DNA from: Sphingomicrobium astaxanthinifaciens
GTDB lineage: Bacteria > Pseudomonadota > Alphaproteobacteria > Sphingomonadales > Sphingomonadaceae
DNA length: 64,000 bases
Reading direction: 5' to 3'
Assembly: GCF_022865105.1 (NCBI RefSeq)
Contig: NZ_JAKNYM010000002.1
Coordinates: 1,025,501 to 1,089,500, forward strand
Each line of letters begins with the position of its first letter. Position 1 is the stretch's first letter. The position numbers were made by a program, and so were the translations under genes. Positions 44,214 to 53,578 of the stretch are shown one piece after another. Under the pieces are notes generated by a model that saw nothing but the letters and a program-made list of their open reading frames with translations, did not search any database and had not been told where the DNA came from.

Positions 44214-44687
44214 TCAGCCCTGCGAACAGGTGACGACGGTGCGCAGCACATAGTCGCCCGAGGCGAACCCCTCGCTCGCCACGATCCGGCCGTGGACCAC
44301 GAAGCTGTCGGACAGCGCGCCGACCGCGTGGCTCGTTTCCTGGTCGGTATAGGCCTGGTTGGCGCCCCCGCTCGAGGTATAGGCGATGCCGAGGCTCGGG
44401 GTCGCGCTCCAGCCGACCGGCGAGGTGGCCAGGCTCGGCGCCCCGAAGGTGACGGTGGGATTGCTGCCGGTCGCGTTGACGACGAGCGAGGCGGGGCTGC
44501 CCCCCGGCTCCTCGGTGCCGAGAGTGGTGCCCTCGGTGCTGACCGCCATCGTCCCGTTGGCGGGCACGGTCATCGTGCAACTGTCGGCGACGGTGGCGTC
44601 GAAGTCGATCTGCTGCGCGCCGGCCGCCGCCCTGAACGGGAACGGCGAGGCCAGGGCGAGCGCGAACAGGCGGAAACGGTGCGTCAT
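44214..44687 (-). CDS. spore-coat-U/Csu-like secreted beta protein
   Basis: This 157-residue exported protein has a signal peptide (start MTHRFRLFALALASPFPFRA) and mature sequence with Ser/Thr/Gly-rich beta strands (FDATVADSCTMTVPANG; GWSATPSLGIAYTSSGG; GDYVLRTVVTCSQG) and a pair of cysteines. This is the spore-coat-protein-U/CsuAB pilin-like pattern. It is first in a three-gene cluster, but no usher gene is present. Function likely surface structure. Confidence 0.6.
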   Translation of the reverse strand: MTHRFRLFALALASPFPFRAAAGAQQIDFDATVADSCTMTVPANGTMAVSTEGTTLGTEEPGGSPASLVVNATGSNPTVTFGAPSLATSPVGWSATPSLGIAYTSSGGANQAYTDQETSHAVGALSDSFVVHGRIVASEGFASGDYVLRTVVTCSQG

Positions 44688-44795
44688 GTGTCTCTCCCTC
44701 GTGACGCGAGCGAGCAACACGGCCAGTCGTTAACGCGGCGGTAAAGCTCCGGATCGGCGCAGTGGCAAATGCCGCAAATCCGCGCCCCGATGATC

Positions 44796-45407
44796 CTAAA
44801 CGGAGCCTTTACCAACCTTGCGATGGGTCCACAGCCGCCAGACATAGGCAATCAGGAGGGTGGCCACGATCGCGGTCGAGATCGGCCCGAGGAAGTCGTC
44901 GATCTCCTCGAAGTTGGATCCCAGCTGGTAGCCCGCGACCGCGAGGAGCGCGGTCCAGCCGGCGGTCCCCAGCGTCGAGGCGATGAGGAAGCTGCGCCAG
45001 CGCATCTTGAGCATCCCCGCGGGGATCGAGACGAGGCTGCGCACGGTCGGCAGCATCCGCCCGAGGAAGACGAAGAAGGTCCCGTAGCGCGCGAACCACT
45101 TGCGCCCGCGCTCGACCTCGGGCCAGGTGATGGTGAGCCAGCGGCCCCAGCGGTCGATGATCGGCTTGAACCGCTCGATGCCGAGCCAGCGGGCGATGAC
45201 GTACCAGAACACATTGCCCGCCATCGCCCCCGCGGTGCCGGCGACGATGATCGCGGTCAGCGACATCTGCCCCTGGCCCGCGCGGATGCCCGCGAGGCTC
45301 ATGATGAGTTCGGACGGGATCGGCGGGAACACCGTCTCGAGGAACATCAGGAGGAAAACGGCGAGTTCGCCGCCCTTGTCGATGAGATCGACCACCCAGT
45401 CGGTCAT
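44796..45407 (-). CDS. DedA-family membrane protein
   Basis: This 203-residue integral membrane protein of the DedA superfamily has ETVFPPIPSELIMSLAG (24-40), GNVFWYVIARWLG and GRMLPTVRSLVSIPAGMLKM. DedA proteins act in membrane potential or undecaprenyl-phosphate/phospholipid flipping. The ATG at 45407 lies 7 nt after GGAG and overlaps gshB's stop by 4 nt. Confidence 0.92.
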   Translation of the reverse strand: MTDWVVDLIDKGGELAVFLLMFLETVFPPIPSELIMSLAGIRAGQGQMSLTAIIVAGTAGAMAGNVFWYVIARWLGIERFKPIIDRWGRWLTITWPEVERGRKWFARYGTFFVFLGRMLPTVRSLVSIPAGMLKMRWRSFLIASTLGTAGWTALLAVAGYQLGSNFEEIDDFLGPISTAIVATLLIAYVWRLWTHRKVGKGSV

Positions 45408-46348
45408 TTGAGGCGCTCCTCGACCGCGTCCCAGATCAGCCCGGCGCTGTTGATCCCGTCGAACCGGTCGAGCGCGACGAGTCCCGTCGGGCTGGTGACG
45501 TTGATCTCGGTGAGCAGGCCGCCGATCACGTCGATGCCCGTGAACAGCAGCCCGCGCCGTTTCAGCTCGGGGCCCAAGGCGGCGCAGATCTCGCGCTCGC
45601 GGGGCGTGAGGCCGACCTTGGCCGCCGTGCCGCCGGCGACGAGGTTGGAGCGAAACTCGCCTTGCGCCGGGATGCGGTTGATCGCGCCGATCGGCTCGCC
45701 GTCGACGAGGATGATGCGCTTGTCGCCCTCGCTGACCGCGGGGAGGAAGGCCTGCGCGATGAAGGGCTCCTTCATCTCCTGCGCGAAGAAGTCGACGAGG
45801 CTCGACAGGTTGCGCGCGTCCGGACCGATGCGGAACACGCCTTCGCCACCCTTGCCGTGGAGCGGCTTGACGACGATCTCGCCATGATCGGCGAGGAAGG
45901 CGCGGATTTCCGCCTCCGAGCGCGTGATCAGCGTCGGCGGCATGAAGCGCGCGAAGTCGAGCACGAAGAGCTTTTCGGGGGCCGAGCGGATCGCCTCGGG
46001 ATCGTTGAGGACGAGGCTCTCGCCGGTCACGCGCTCGAGCAGATGCGCGGCGGTGACATAGGCGATGTCGAAGGGCGGGTCCTGCCGCACCCAGACGACG
46101 TCGGTGTCGCGGCCGAGATCGAGATGGCGATAGTCGCCCGCGCGGAAATGACCGCCTTCCTCGCGCTGCACCGTGACCGGGCGCGCCCATGCGCGCACGC
46201 GGCCGTCGAGATAGGACAGGGCGCCGGGCTGGTATTCGTAGAGCGCATAGCCGCGCGCCTGGGCCTCGAGCATGAGCGCGAAGGTGCTGTCGCCGGCGAT
46301 GGAAATGTCCTCGAGCGGGTCCATCTGGAAGGCAATGGTACGGGTCAT
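45404..46348 (-). CDS. gshB: GshB, glutathione synthetase
   Basis: This 314-residue ATP-grasp enzyme joins gamma-glutamylcysteine and glycine. Typical GshB blocks: FQMDPLEDISIAGDSTFALMLEAQARG (residues 8-34), VWVRQDPPFDIAY, VVKPLHGKGGEGVFRI and LTEINVTSPTGL. The ATG at 46348 is chosen since it begins TRTIAFQMDPL. It overlaps DedA and follows yraN by 33 nt. Confidence 0.95.
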   Translation of the reverse strand: MTRTIAFQMDPLEDISIAGDSTFALMLEAQARGYALYEYQPGALSYLDGRVRAWARPVTVQREEGGHFRAGDYRHLDLGRDTDVVWVRQDPPFDIAYVTAAHLLERVTGESLVLNDPEAIRSAPEKLFVLDFARFMPPTLITRSEAEIRAFLADHGEIVVKPLHGKGGEGVFRIGPDARNLSSLVDFFAQEMKEPFIAQAFLPAVSEGDKRIILVDGEPIGAINRIPAQGEFRSNLVAGGTAAKVGLTPREREICAALGPELKRRGLLFTGIDVIGGLLTEINVTSPTGLVALDRFDGINSAGLIWDAVEERLK

Positions 46349-46381
46349 GGGAGAGCCCCCTAGGATCAATGGGTTAACTTG

Positions 46382-46735
46382 TCACCAACCCTGCCAGACA
46401 TTTTCGAGGTGGAGCGGCCGGCGCCCGGGCGCGCAGAGCACCGCGTCGATGCGCACGTCATGGCCCTGCGCGACATAGATCGGCGCGAGCGCCTCGGCGG
46501 CGGCGATGACGCGGCGCAGGGTGCGCGGCTCGAGGAAGCCCTGCGCCTCCTCGATGGTCGGGCGGGTCTTGACCTCGACGAAGGCCACGACATTGCCCTT
46601 GCGCGCGACGAGGTCGATCTCGCCCACCCCGGTGCGCACGCGCCGCTCGAGGATGCGCCAGCCCTTGAGCCGCAGCCACCAGGCGGCGACGCGCTCGCCC
46701 TGCCGCCTGCGCGCCTCGGCCTGCTGCCGGTTCAG
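46382..46735 (-). CDS. yraN: YraN/UPF0102 family endonuclease-like protein, probable CTG start
   Basis: This 117-residue nuclease-fold protein of UPF0102 has the pattern GEIDLVARKGN...VAFVEVKTR (D-x-E-x-K). The sequence upstream of the first ATG/GTG-type codon remains clearly homologous (NRQQAEARRRQGERVAAWWLRLKGW), so the gene must start earlier. The only fitting codon is CTG at 46735, which overlaps the rsmI TGA as CTGA, the same geometry as ATGA/GTGA. No nearby ATG, GTG or TTG is in frame. Function unknown, often linked to recombination. Confidence 0.8.
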   Translation of the reverse strand: MNRQQAEARRRQGERVAAWWLRLKGWRILERRVRTGVGEIDLVARKGNVVAFVEVKTRPTIEEAQGFLEPRTLRRVIAAAEALAPIYVAQGHDVRIDAVLCAPGRRPLHLENVWQGW

Positions 46736-47580
46736 CTGGCCACCCTTTGCTGCACGCGCGCATAGACGTCGTTCTTCTTCAAGCCGAAGCGGGTCGCCAC
46801 CTCCTTGGCGGCGCGGCTCGGGCTGAGGCTTTCGAGCGCTTCGTCGATGGCGGCGTCGATGGCGGCATCGTCGGGCGCCTCGTCCTCGCCCGGCGGGCCG
46901 ATGACGAGCACGATCTCGCCCTTGGGCGGGGTGTCGGCATAGCGTTGGCCAAGCTCCTCGAGCGTCCCGGTGGCGACTTCCTCGAACATCTTGGTCAGCT
47001 CGCGCGCGACCGCGGCGGGGCGGTTGCCGAGCACCTCGGCGGCGGCGGCAAGGCTCTTGGCGAGCCGCGGGCCGGTCTCGAAGAAGACCAGCGTGGCGCG
47101 CAGCCCGGCCAGTTCCTCGAACAGGTCGGCGCGCGCCTTGTCCTTGCTCGGGATGAAGCCCGCGAAGAGATAGCGATCGGTCGGCAGCCCCGACAAGGTC
47201 AGCGCCATCGTCGGCGCGCTCGGTCCGGGCACCGCGCCGACGGGCAGTCCGCGTGCCCGCGCCGCATGGACCAGCTTGTAGCCGGGGTCGGAGATGAGCG
47301 GGGTGCCGGCGTCGGAGACCAGCACCACGACCTTGTCGGCCAGCATCGCGAGGATCGCCTCGCGATCGGCTTCCTTGCTATGGTCGTGATAGGGTCGCAT
47401 CGGTTTCTTGAGCCCGAGGTGCGCGAGCAGCTTGCCAGTCACGCGGCTGTCCTCGACCAGCAGCAGGTCGGCGGCCGCGATCGTCGCGCCCGCGCGCGCG
47501 CTGAGATCGGAAAGATTGCCGATCGGGGTCGCGACGATATAGAGGCCGGGCGAGATTTCGAGATTCTTCATGAGGGACAT
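46732..47580 (-). CDS. rsmI: RsmI, 16S rRNA cytidine-1402 2'-O-methyltransferase
   Basis: This 282-residue SAM methyltransferase has GLYIVATPIGNLSDLSARA (12-30), the SAM loop VSDAGTPLISDPG and the VGAVPGPSAPTMALTLSGLPT block. The helical tail ends KKNDVYARVQQRVAS. It modifies the P-site decoding base. Divergent from the LpoA-like gene (5-nt gap), and coupled to yraN. Confidence 0.95.
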   Translation of the reverse strand: MSLMKNLEISPGLYIVATPIGNLSDLSARAGATIAAADLLLVEDSRVTGKLLAHLGLKKPMRPYHDHSKEADREAILAMLADKVVVLVSDAGTPLISDPGYKLVHAARARGLPVGAVPGPSAPTMALTLSGLPTDRYLFAGFIPSKDKARADLFEELAGLRATLVFFETGPRLAKSLAAAAEVLGNRPAAVARELTKMFEEVATGTLEELGQRYADTPPKGEIVLVIGPPGEDEAPDDAAIDAAIDEALESLSPSRAAKEVATRFGLKKNDVYARVQQRVAS

Positions 47581-47585
47581 GAGCC

Positions 47586-48755
47586 ATGATTGACGCAGGC
47601 GCGCAAGCGCGAGCCCCCTTCCAGTCCGGCGCGCTGGGCATCGCGGCGTTGTTGCTCGCCGGCTGCCAGGCCACCCCGCGGGTCGAGCCCCCGACCGCGC
47701 CGCCGCCCGCCGAGACCGCCGCGCCGCGACCCGACGCGCCCGCGCCCGAGCAGGAGAAGAACCGCGTCGCCGTGCTGGTGCCGTTGAGCGGCGACAATGC
47801 CGCGATCGGCCGTTCGATCGCGCAGGCCGCGACGATGGCGCTCACCGACACCAAGGAAGAGACGATCCGGCTGTCGATCTACGACACCGCCGGCGCGGGC
47901 GGGGCCGAGGCCGCGGCGCGCACCGCGCTGGCCGAGGGCAACCGGCTCTTCCTCGGCCCGCTGCGGGGCGAGAATGTCCGCCTCGTCGCGCCGCTCGCCG
48001 ATGCCGCCGACGTCCCCGTCCTCGCCTTCTCCAACGACGAGGGGGTGGCCGGCGACGGGGTCTATATCATGGGGTTCACGCCGACCCAGTCGATCGACCG
48101 GATCGTCGACTATGCCGCCAGCCAGGGCGCCGAGGTCTATGCCGGGATGAGCTCGACCGGCGTCTACGGCCAGCGCGCGATCCAGGCCTTCCTCACCGCG
48201 GTCGACCGCAGCGGCGGTCGCGTCGCCCGGCTCGAGACCTACGAGCGCAGCCGCGCCGACGTCGAGCGCGCCGCGCGCGCGATCGCGGGGACCGAGGGGG
48301 TCGACATGGTGCTGATCGCCGATTCGGGGCGGATCGCGCAGATCGCCGCCCCCTCGCTCCAGCTGTCGGGCACGCTGATGGGGACCGAATTGTGGGCCGC
48401 CGACCAAGGGCTCGGCCGCGTGGCGCCGATGCGCGGCGCGGTGTTCGCGGCGGTGCCCGATGCGCGCTTCGACCAGCTCGTCACCCGGTACCGCGCGACC
48501 TATGAAAGCGCCCCCTACCGGCTCGCCAGCCTCGGCTATGACGCCACGCTCCTCGTCGTCCGGCTCGCGCGCGACTGGCAGGTCGGGGACGATTTTCCCG
48601 AGGCGCGGCTGGTCGATCGCGACGGGTTCGCCGGGGTCGACGGCATCTTCCGCTTCGGTTCCGACGGCATCGCCGAGCGCGCGCTCGAGGTGCGTCGCGT
48701 GACCGCGAGCGGCACCGAGGTGGTGAGCCCGGCCTCGACCCGCTTCGACGACTAG
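47586..48755 (+). CDS. LpoA-like penicillin-binding-protein activator lipoprotein
   Basis: This 389-residue lipoprotein has a lipobox LLAGC (Cys27), a Pro/Ala-rich linker (28-56) and a type 1 periplasmic-binding fold (VAVLVPLSGDNAAIGRSIAQAATMAL). That is the C-terminal module of LpoA/YraM; the N-terminal TPR part of E. coli LpoA is missing, as in other alphaproteobacteria. It probably activates a class A PBP. The place beside rsmI and yraN matches the E. coli yraLMN order. Confidence 0.88.
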   Translation: MIDAGAQARAPFQSGALGIAALLLAGCQATPRVEPPTAPPPAETAAPRPDAPAPEQEKNRVAVLVPLSGDNAAIGRSIAQAATMALTDTKEETIRLSIYDTAGAGGAEAAARTALAEGNRLFLGPLRGENVRLVAPLADAADVPVLAFSNDEGVAGDGVYIMGFTPTQSIDRIVDYAASQGAEVYAGMSSTGVYGQRAIQAFLTAVDRSGGRVARLETYERSRADVERAARAIAGTEGVDMVLIADSGRIAQIAAPSLQLSGTLMGTELWAADQGLGRVAPMRGAVFAAVPDARFDQLVTRYRATYESAPYRLASLGYDATLLVVRLARDWQVGDDFPEARLVDRDGFAGVDGIFRFGSDGIAERALEVRRVTASGTEVVSPASTRFDD

Positions 48756-49918
48756 AGCGCGATCTCGGCGAGGATCGCGTCGTTGAGGAGGCGACCGGCG
48801 GGGCTCAGCCGCAGCCGCTCGTCCCACATGAGCAGCCCCTGGTCGACCAGCCGCCGCGCCGCGTCCTCGTCGATCGCGGGGACCCCGAAGCGCGCCGCCA
48901 TCGCCGCGGGGTCGATGCCCTCGGCGAGCCGCAGCCCCATGACCAGCGCCTCGCGCGCCGCCTGGCGCGGGGCGAGCGGTGCCTCCTCGCGCAGCCCGTG
49001 GCCGTTGCGCGCCACCGCGGCGAGGAAATTCTCGGGCTTGCGGTGCCGGAAGGTGCGCAGCCCGCCGCGGCGTCCGTGCGCCCCGGGGCCGATGCCGGCA
49101 TAGTCGCGGTAGCGCCAGTAGGCGAGGTTGTGGCGGCTCTCGGCGCCCGGGCGGGCGTGGTTGGAAATCTCGTAAGGGGGCAGCCCCGCCGCGCTCATGC
49201 GCGCGCTCGTCAGCTCGAACAGTTCGGCCCCCAGGTCCTCGTCGATCGGCGTGAAGGCGCCCTTGCGCACCATCGTCTCGAACCGCGTCCCCGGCTCGAT
49301 CGTCAGCTGGTAGAGCGAGACATGCTCGGTGCCCAGCCCGATGGCGCGGTCGAGCACCTTGTCGAAGCGCTCGGGCGTATCGCCGGGCAACGCGGTGATG
49401 AGGTCGAAGCTCACCCGCTCCACCGCCGCCTGCGCCGCCTCCAAGGCGCGCAGCCCCTCGGCGGCGCTGTGCAGCCGCCCGAGAAAGGCGAGGCTGGCAT
49501 CGTCGAACCGCTGCAGCCCGAGGCTGAGCCGGTTGACCCCGGCGCTCGCCAGCGCCCTGAACCCGGCGGCCTCGGCGCTCTGCGGGTTGGCCTCGAGCGT
49601 GACCTCGAGGTCCTCGGCGCAAGCCCAGTGGCGAGCGGCCGCATCGATCACCGCCGCCACCGTCTCTGGCGGCATCAGGCTCGGCGTGCCGCCGCCGAAG
49701 AAGATGCTGGTCAGCCGGTGGCCGGGGGTCAGCGCGGCCTCATGCGCGAGGTCGGCCAGCAGCGCGGCGCGCCACGCCGCCTGGTCGACCGCCTCGCGCA
49801 CATGGCTGTTGAAATCGCAATAGGGGCATTTCTTCGCGCAGAAGGGCCAGTGGACATAGAGCGCGAGCGGCGGCGCGTCCGCCGCGGGTCTCGACGGGGC
49901 GGGGGCGGGGGCGGTCAT
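48752..49918 (-). CDS. hemW: HemW, radical SAM heme chaperone
   Basis: This 388-residue radical-SAM protein has the [4Fe-4S] motif CAKKCPYCDFNSH, GGGTPSLM, the family EANP and GVNRLSLGLQRFDD. The C-terminal HemN-like domain ends in a winged helix. It was formerly called coproporphyrinogen oxidase-like, but heme chaperone is current. The stop overlaps the convergent LpoA-like gene by 4 nt. It lies downstream of rph-rdgB. Confidence 0.94.
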   Translation of the reverse strand: MTAPAPAPSRPAADAPPLALYVHWPFCAKKCPYCDFNSHVREAVDQAAWRAALLADLAHEAALTPGHRLTSIFFGGGTPSLMPPETVAAVIDAAARHWACAEDLEVTLEANPQSAEAAGFRALASAGVNRLSLGLQRFDDASLAFLGRLHSAAEGLRALEAAQAAVERVSFDLITALPGDTPERFDKVLDRAIGLGTEHVSLYQLTIEPGTRFETMVRKGAFTPIDEDLGAELFELTSARMSAAGLPPYEISNHARPGAESRHNLAYWRYRDYAGIGPGAHGRRGGLRTFRHRKPENFLAAVARNGHGLREEAPLAPRQAAREALVMGLRLAEGIDPAAMAARFGVPAIDEDAARRLVDQGLLMWDERLRLSPAGRLLNDAILAEIAL

Positions 49919-49936
49919 GGCGGTGGTCTTGCGGCT

Positions 49937-50116
49937 TTAGTCGATGAAGCGAAAGCGGTCGTAGGCGAGGATCGCCACCCCGACCAGCGTGAGATAGGCG
50001 ATCGACAGGCGATCGGGCGCGCCCTCGAGCCCGCACAGGTGCCATGCGGCGCCGATCAGCGCGAGCAGCAGCACCGCCGCGCCGACGCCCGAGTAGATGC
50101 TCAGGCGCCGCGTCAT
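49937..50116 (-). CDS. 59-residue membrane protein between rdgB and hemW
   Basis: This small protein has two hydrophobic helices ([19 protein letters not shown] and [19 protein letters not shown]). Its ATG overlaps the rdgB stop (ATGA), and hemW begins 18 nt after it, so it is in the rph-rdgB-hemW operon. No family is recognised. Confidence 0.7.
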   Translation of the reverse strand: MTRRLSIYSGVGAAVLLLALIGAAWHLCGLEGAPDRLSIAYLTLVGVAILAYDRFRFID

Positions 50117-50727
50117 TGCCGGGCGTCCAGCCAGGCGAGCAGCTGGGCGAAGGCATCGGCGCGATGGCTCATGCCATGCTTCTTCGCCGGCTCCATCTCG
50201 CCGAAGGTCAGCGCGTGGCCGGTCGGCACGAACATGGGGTCGTAGCCGAAGCCGTTGTCGCCGCGCGGGGGCCAGACCAGTTCGCCATGCACCTTGCCCT
50301 CGAAGGTCTCGGTGCGCCCGTCGGGCCAGGCGAGCGAGAGCGCGCAGGTGAAATGCGCGTCGCGGCTGACGTCGTCGCCCAACGCCTGCAGCGCGGTCTC
50401 GACCTTCTCCATCGCGCGGAAGAAGTCGCGGTTGCCCTCCGCGTCCTCGGCCCAGCGCGCCGAGCGCACGCCCGGATCGCCGTTCAGCGCCTCGACGCAC
50501 AGCCCGCTGTCGTCGGCGAGCGCGGGTAGCCCCGACAGGTCGGCCGCCTGCCGCGCCTTCAGTTCGGCATTGTCGATGAAGGTGACGCCGGTTTCCTCGG
50601 GCTCGGGGAGCCCCGCTTCCTCGGCGCCGACGACCTCGATCCCGAAGCGCGCGACGAGATCGGCGATCTCCTCGAGCTTGCCCTTGTTGTGGGTGGCGAG
50701 GACGAGCTTGGGGCCGATCGGCTTCAT
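50113..50727 (-). CDS. rdgB: RdgB/HAM1, dITP/XTP pyrophosphatase
   Basis: This 204-residue house-cleaning enzyme hydrolyses non-canonical purine NTPs. Motifs: [14 protein letters not shown] near the N-terminus, [30 protein letters not shown] and [12 protein letters not shown]. Start overlaps rph by 4 nt. Confidence 0.95.
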   Translation of the reverse strand: MKPIGPKLVLATHNKGKLEEIADLVARFGIEVVGAEEAGLPEPEETGVTFIDNAELKARQAADLSGLPALADDSGLCVEALNGDPGVRSARWAEDAEGNRDFFRAMEKVETALQALGDDVSRDAHFTCALSLAWPDGRTETFEGKVHGELVWPPRGDNGFGYDPMFVPTGHALTFGEMEPAKKHGMSHRADAFAQLLAWLDARQ

Positions 50728-51440
50728 TTGCCCGCCGCCTGCAGCTGCGCCGCGAAGATCTCCTTGCAGCCGATCTCGGCGAGCCGCATCAGCCGCAGGA
50801 GCCCTTCCTGGTCGAAGGTCTCGCCCTCGGCGCTGATCTGCGCCTCGACGATATTGCCGTCGCTGGTCAGGACGAAATTGCCGTCCGAGCCCGCCGAGCT
50901 GTCCTCGGGATAATCGAGGTCGAGCACCGGGGTGCCATTATAGACGCCGCAGCTCACCGCCGCGACCTGCGCGAGGATCGGGTCTTCCTCGAGCTTGCCC
51001 TCGGCGAGCAGCTTGTCGACCGCGATGCGCAGCGCCACCCAGGCGCCCGAGATGCTCGTCGTGCGCGTCCCGCCGTCTGCCTGGATGACGTCGCAGTCGA
51101 GGGTGATCTGGCGTTCGCCGAGCTTTTCGAGGTCGACCACCGCGCGCAGGCTGCGTCCGATCAGCCGCTGGATTTCCTGCGTCCGGCCCGACTGCTTGCC
51201 CCGTGCCGCCTCGCGGTTGCCGCGGGTATGGGTGGCGCGGGGCAGCATGCCATATTCGCCCGTGACCCAGCCCTTGCCCTTGCCGCGCAGCCACGGCGGC
51301 AGGTTGGACTCGACGCTGGCGGTGACCAGCACCTTGGTGTCGCCGAAGCTGGCGAGCACGCTGCCTTCGGCGTGGCGGGTGAAGCCCGCCTCGAAACTGA
51401 TGGGGCGCAATTCGTCGGGCGCGCGGCCGGATGGGCGCAT
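50724..51440 (-). CDS. rph: Rph, ribonuclease PH
   Basis: This 238-residue phosphorolytic 3' exonuclease trims tRNA. Motifs: [22 protein letters not shown]-type [16 protein letters not shown] and [22 protein letters not shown]. Divergent from the 156-residue lipoprotein gene. Heads the rph-rdgB-small ORF-hemW operon. Confidence 0.95.
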   Translation of the reverse strand: MRPSGRAPDELRPISFEAGFTRHAEGSVLASFGDTKVLVTASVESNLPPWLRGKGKGWVTGEYGMLPRATHTRGNREAARGKQSGRTQEIQRLIGRSLRAVVDLEKLGERQITLDCDVIQADGGTRTTSISGAWVALRIAVDKLLAEGKLEEDPILAQVAAVSCGVYNGTPVLDLDYPEDSSAGSDGNFVLTSDGNIVEAQISAEGETFDQEGLLRLMRLAEIGCKEIFAAQLQAAGK

Positions 51441-51508
51441 GGGGACTCTCTCCTTGTGTTCGCGATCGCCCTAGCCCAAGCTGGGCGCGCCTGAAAGGGG
51501 AGGGTGAC

Positions 51509-51979
51509 ATGCGGCGAATGGGGCTATTGATGATGGGGTTGGCGCTGGCCGGGTGCGCGAGCCTGCAAAAGCGCCCCGAACCGCTCGCCATCACCTACGA
51601 GACCACCCCCTGCCTGGGGAGCTGCGCGGTCTATCGGCTCGGGGTCAACGCCGACGGCATCGCGGTCTGGGAGGGCGGCGAGCACGTCAAGCTGGTGGGG
51701 CAGCGCATGTTCGTCGTCAGCCCCGCCGAGTTCGAGCGCTTCCGCGCCGCGCTCGAACCCTATCGCCCCGAGGGGGTGCGCAGCCTCGCGACCCCCGGCG
51801 AATGCAACGACCGCTGGACGAGCGACGCGCCCGGGGTCATCGTCAGCTGGACCGAGGACAAGCAGACCGACCGGCTGGTGATCAATTACGGCTGCGACCT
51901 CGAGATGAACCGGGCGATGTTCCAGGCGCTGGCCGACGCGCCCGACGTGCTGCCGCTCGATATCTATCTCGACCGTTGA
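51509..51979 (+). CDS. lipoprotein with DUF6438-like domain
   Basis: This 156-residue lipoprotein has a signal and lipobox LALAGC (Cys16). The mature part begins LAITYETTPCLGSCAVYRLGVNADG, the TPCxGxCPxY pattern of DUF6438, with cysteine pairs. The ATG follows AGGGGAGGG. It lies between rph and hrcA. Function unknown. Confidence 0.78.
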   Translation: MRRMGLLMMGLALAGCASLQKRPEPLAITYETTPCLGSCAVYRLGVNADGIAVWEGGEHVKLVGQRMFVVSPAEFERFRAALEPYRPEGVRSLATPGECNDRWTSDAPGVIVSWTEDKQTDRLVINYGCDLEMNRAMFQALADAPDVLPLDIYLDR

Positions 51980-52010
51980 GGATCCGCGCGCGGCGCCCTA
52001 CATCGCCCCC

Positions 52011-53042
52011 ATGAGCGAGAAGCTGGGCGATCTGACCGAACGCATGCGCGAAATCTTCGGGCAGGTCGTGTCGACCTATCTCGAACAGGGCGCGCCCGTC
52101 GGCTCGAAAGCGCTGACCGAGCGGGTGGCGCTGTCGCCCGCCTCGATTCGCGGGGTGATGGCCGAACTCGAGGCGCGCGGGCTGCTCGCCAGCCCGTATA
52201 CCAGCGCGGGGCGGGTGCCCACCGAGACCGGGCTGCGGCTGTTCGTCGACGGCATGATGCAGGCGCGCAAGGCCCCCGCCGGCGCGCGCCGCGCGATCGA
52301 GGAGGAACTCGAGGGCAAGCCCGTCGACCAGGCGATCGCCGCCGCCACCCAGCGACTCTCGGGGCTGAGCGCCTGCGCCGGCATCGTCACCGCGCCCAAG
52401 CGCGAGGCGCGGCTGAAACAGCTCGCCTTCATGGCGCTCGACGAGGGGCGCGCGCTCGCGGTGATGGTCGGCGATGACGGCTCGGTCGAGAACCGCATCG
52501 TCCCGCTGCCCCCCGGGACCAGCCCGATCGCCTTGAACGAGATCGCCAACTATGTGTCCTCGCGGCTCGCCGGGCGCACGCTCGCCGAGGCCGAGCAGCA
52601 ATTGCGCCGCGACATCGCCGAACGTCGCGAGGCGCTGGACGATCGCGCCGCCGACCTCGTCGCCGCGGGGCTCGCCGAATGGGGCCGCGACCAGGCCAGC
52701 CGCGAGGTGCTGATCGTGCGCGGGCGCGCCAACCTGCTCGACGACCAGACCGCCGAGGACCTCGAGCGCGTCAAGCAACTGTTCGAGGAACTCGAGAACC
52801 GCAACGAGATCGCCAAGCTGCTCCACCGCGTGCGCGAGGGGGAGGGCGTGCGCATCTTCATCGGATCGGAAAACCGCATGTTCGCGTTGTCGGGTTCGAG
52901 CGTCATCGCCGCGCCCTATCGCGACGCCGATGACAAGGTGGTCGGGGTGATCGGCGTGATCGGCCCGACGCGGTTGAACTATGCGCGGGTCGTCCCGATG
53001 GTGGACTTCACCGCCGAAGCGCTTACGAGACGGATGCCATGA
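52011..53042 (+). CDS. hrcA: HrcA, heat-inducible transcription repressor
   Basis: This 343-residue repressor of groESL-type operons has an N-terminal winged helix (MREIFGQVVSTYLEQGAPVGSKAL, about 10-33; LSPASIRGVMAELEARGLL). The regulatory domain ends GVIGVIGPTRLNYARVVPMVD. No CIRCE element (TTAGCACTC-N9-GAGTGCTAA) was seen near it. The stop overlaps grpE by 4 nt. Confidence 0.94.
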   Translation: MSEKLGDLTERMREIFGQVVSTYLEQGAPVGSKALTERVALSPASIRGVMAELEARGLLASPYTSAGRVPTETGLRLFVDGMMQARKAPAGARRAIEEELEGKPVDQAIAAATQRLSGLSACAGIVTAPKREARLKQLAFMALDEGRALAVMVGDDGSVENRIVPLPPGTSPIALNEIANYVSSRLAGRTLAEAEQQLRRDIAERREALDDRAADLVAAGLAEWGRDQASREVLIVRGRANLLDDQTAEDLERVKQLFEELENRNEIAKLLHRVREGEGVRIFIGSENRMFALSGSSVIAAPYRDADDKVVGVIGVIGPTRLNYARVVPMVDFTAEALTRRMP

Positions 53043-53578
53043 CCGAAGAGAATCACACCGAGGCCGAAGAGCTTCGCGAGGAAACCGCCGAGGAAAGCCC
53101 CGAACTGCAGGAGCATGACCGGCTCGCTACGCTCGAGGCCGAGCTCGAGGAAACCAAGCAGAAGGCGCTCTACGCCGCCGCCGAGGTGCAGAACGTGCGC
53201 CGCCGGCTCGAGCAGGAAAAGCAGGACGCGACCAAGTTCGCGGTGTCCAACTTTGCGCGCGACATGCTCAGCGTGAAGGACCACCTCGAGCGCGCGCTCG
53301 ACCATGTCCCCGACGAGGCGCGCGAGGGGCGTGCCGCCAAGTTCATCGAGGGGATCGAGGCGACGCTGCGCGAGATGGACGCGATCTTCACCCGGCAGGG
53401 GATCGAACGCATCGCCGCCAAGGGGCTCGAACTCGACCCCAACGTCCACCAGGCGATGATCGAGATCCCCTCCGACGAGGCGGAACCCGGCACCATCGTC
53501 GAGGAAATGCAGCCCGGCTACACGCTCAAGGGCCGCCTCCTGCGTCCCGCCATGGTCGGGGTCGCGAAGAAGCCGTGA
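53039..53578 (+). CDS. grpE: GrpE, DnaK nucleotide-exchange factor
   Basis: This 179-residue co-chaperone has an acidic N-terminus and long coiled coil (DRLATLEAELEETKQKALYAAAEVQNVRRRLEQEK). The C-terminal beta domain has NVHQAMIEIPSDEAEPGTIVEEMQPGY. It is coupled to hrcA. dnaK is elsewhere. Confidence 0.95.
   Translation: MTEENHTEAEELREETAEESPELQEHDRLATLEAELEETKQKALYAAAEVQNVRRRLEQEKQDATKFAVSNFARDMLSVKDHLERALDHVPDEAREGRAAKFIEGIEATLREMDAIFTRQGIERIAAKGLELDPNVHQAMIEIPSDEAEPGTIVEEMQPGYTLKGRLLRPAMVGVAKKP

Noticed and set aside
51980-52010. CIRCE element before hrcA
   Set aside because: Searched by eye for TTAGCACTC/GAGTGCTAA around hrcA-grpE and found none.
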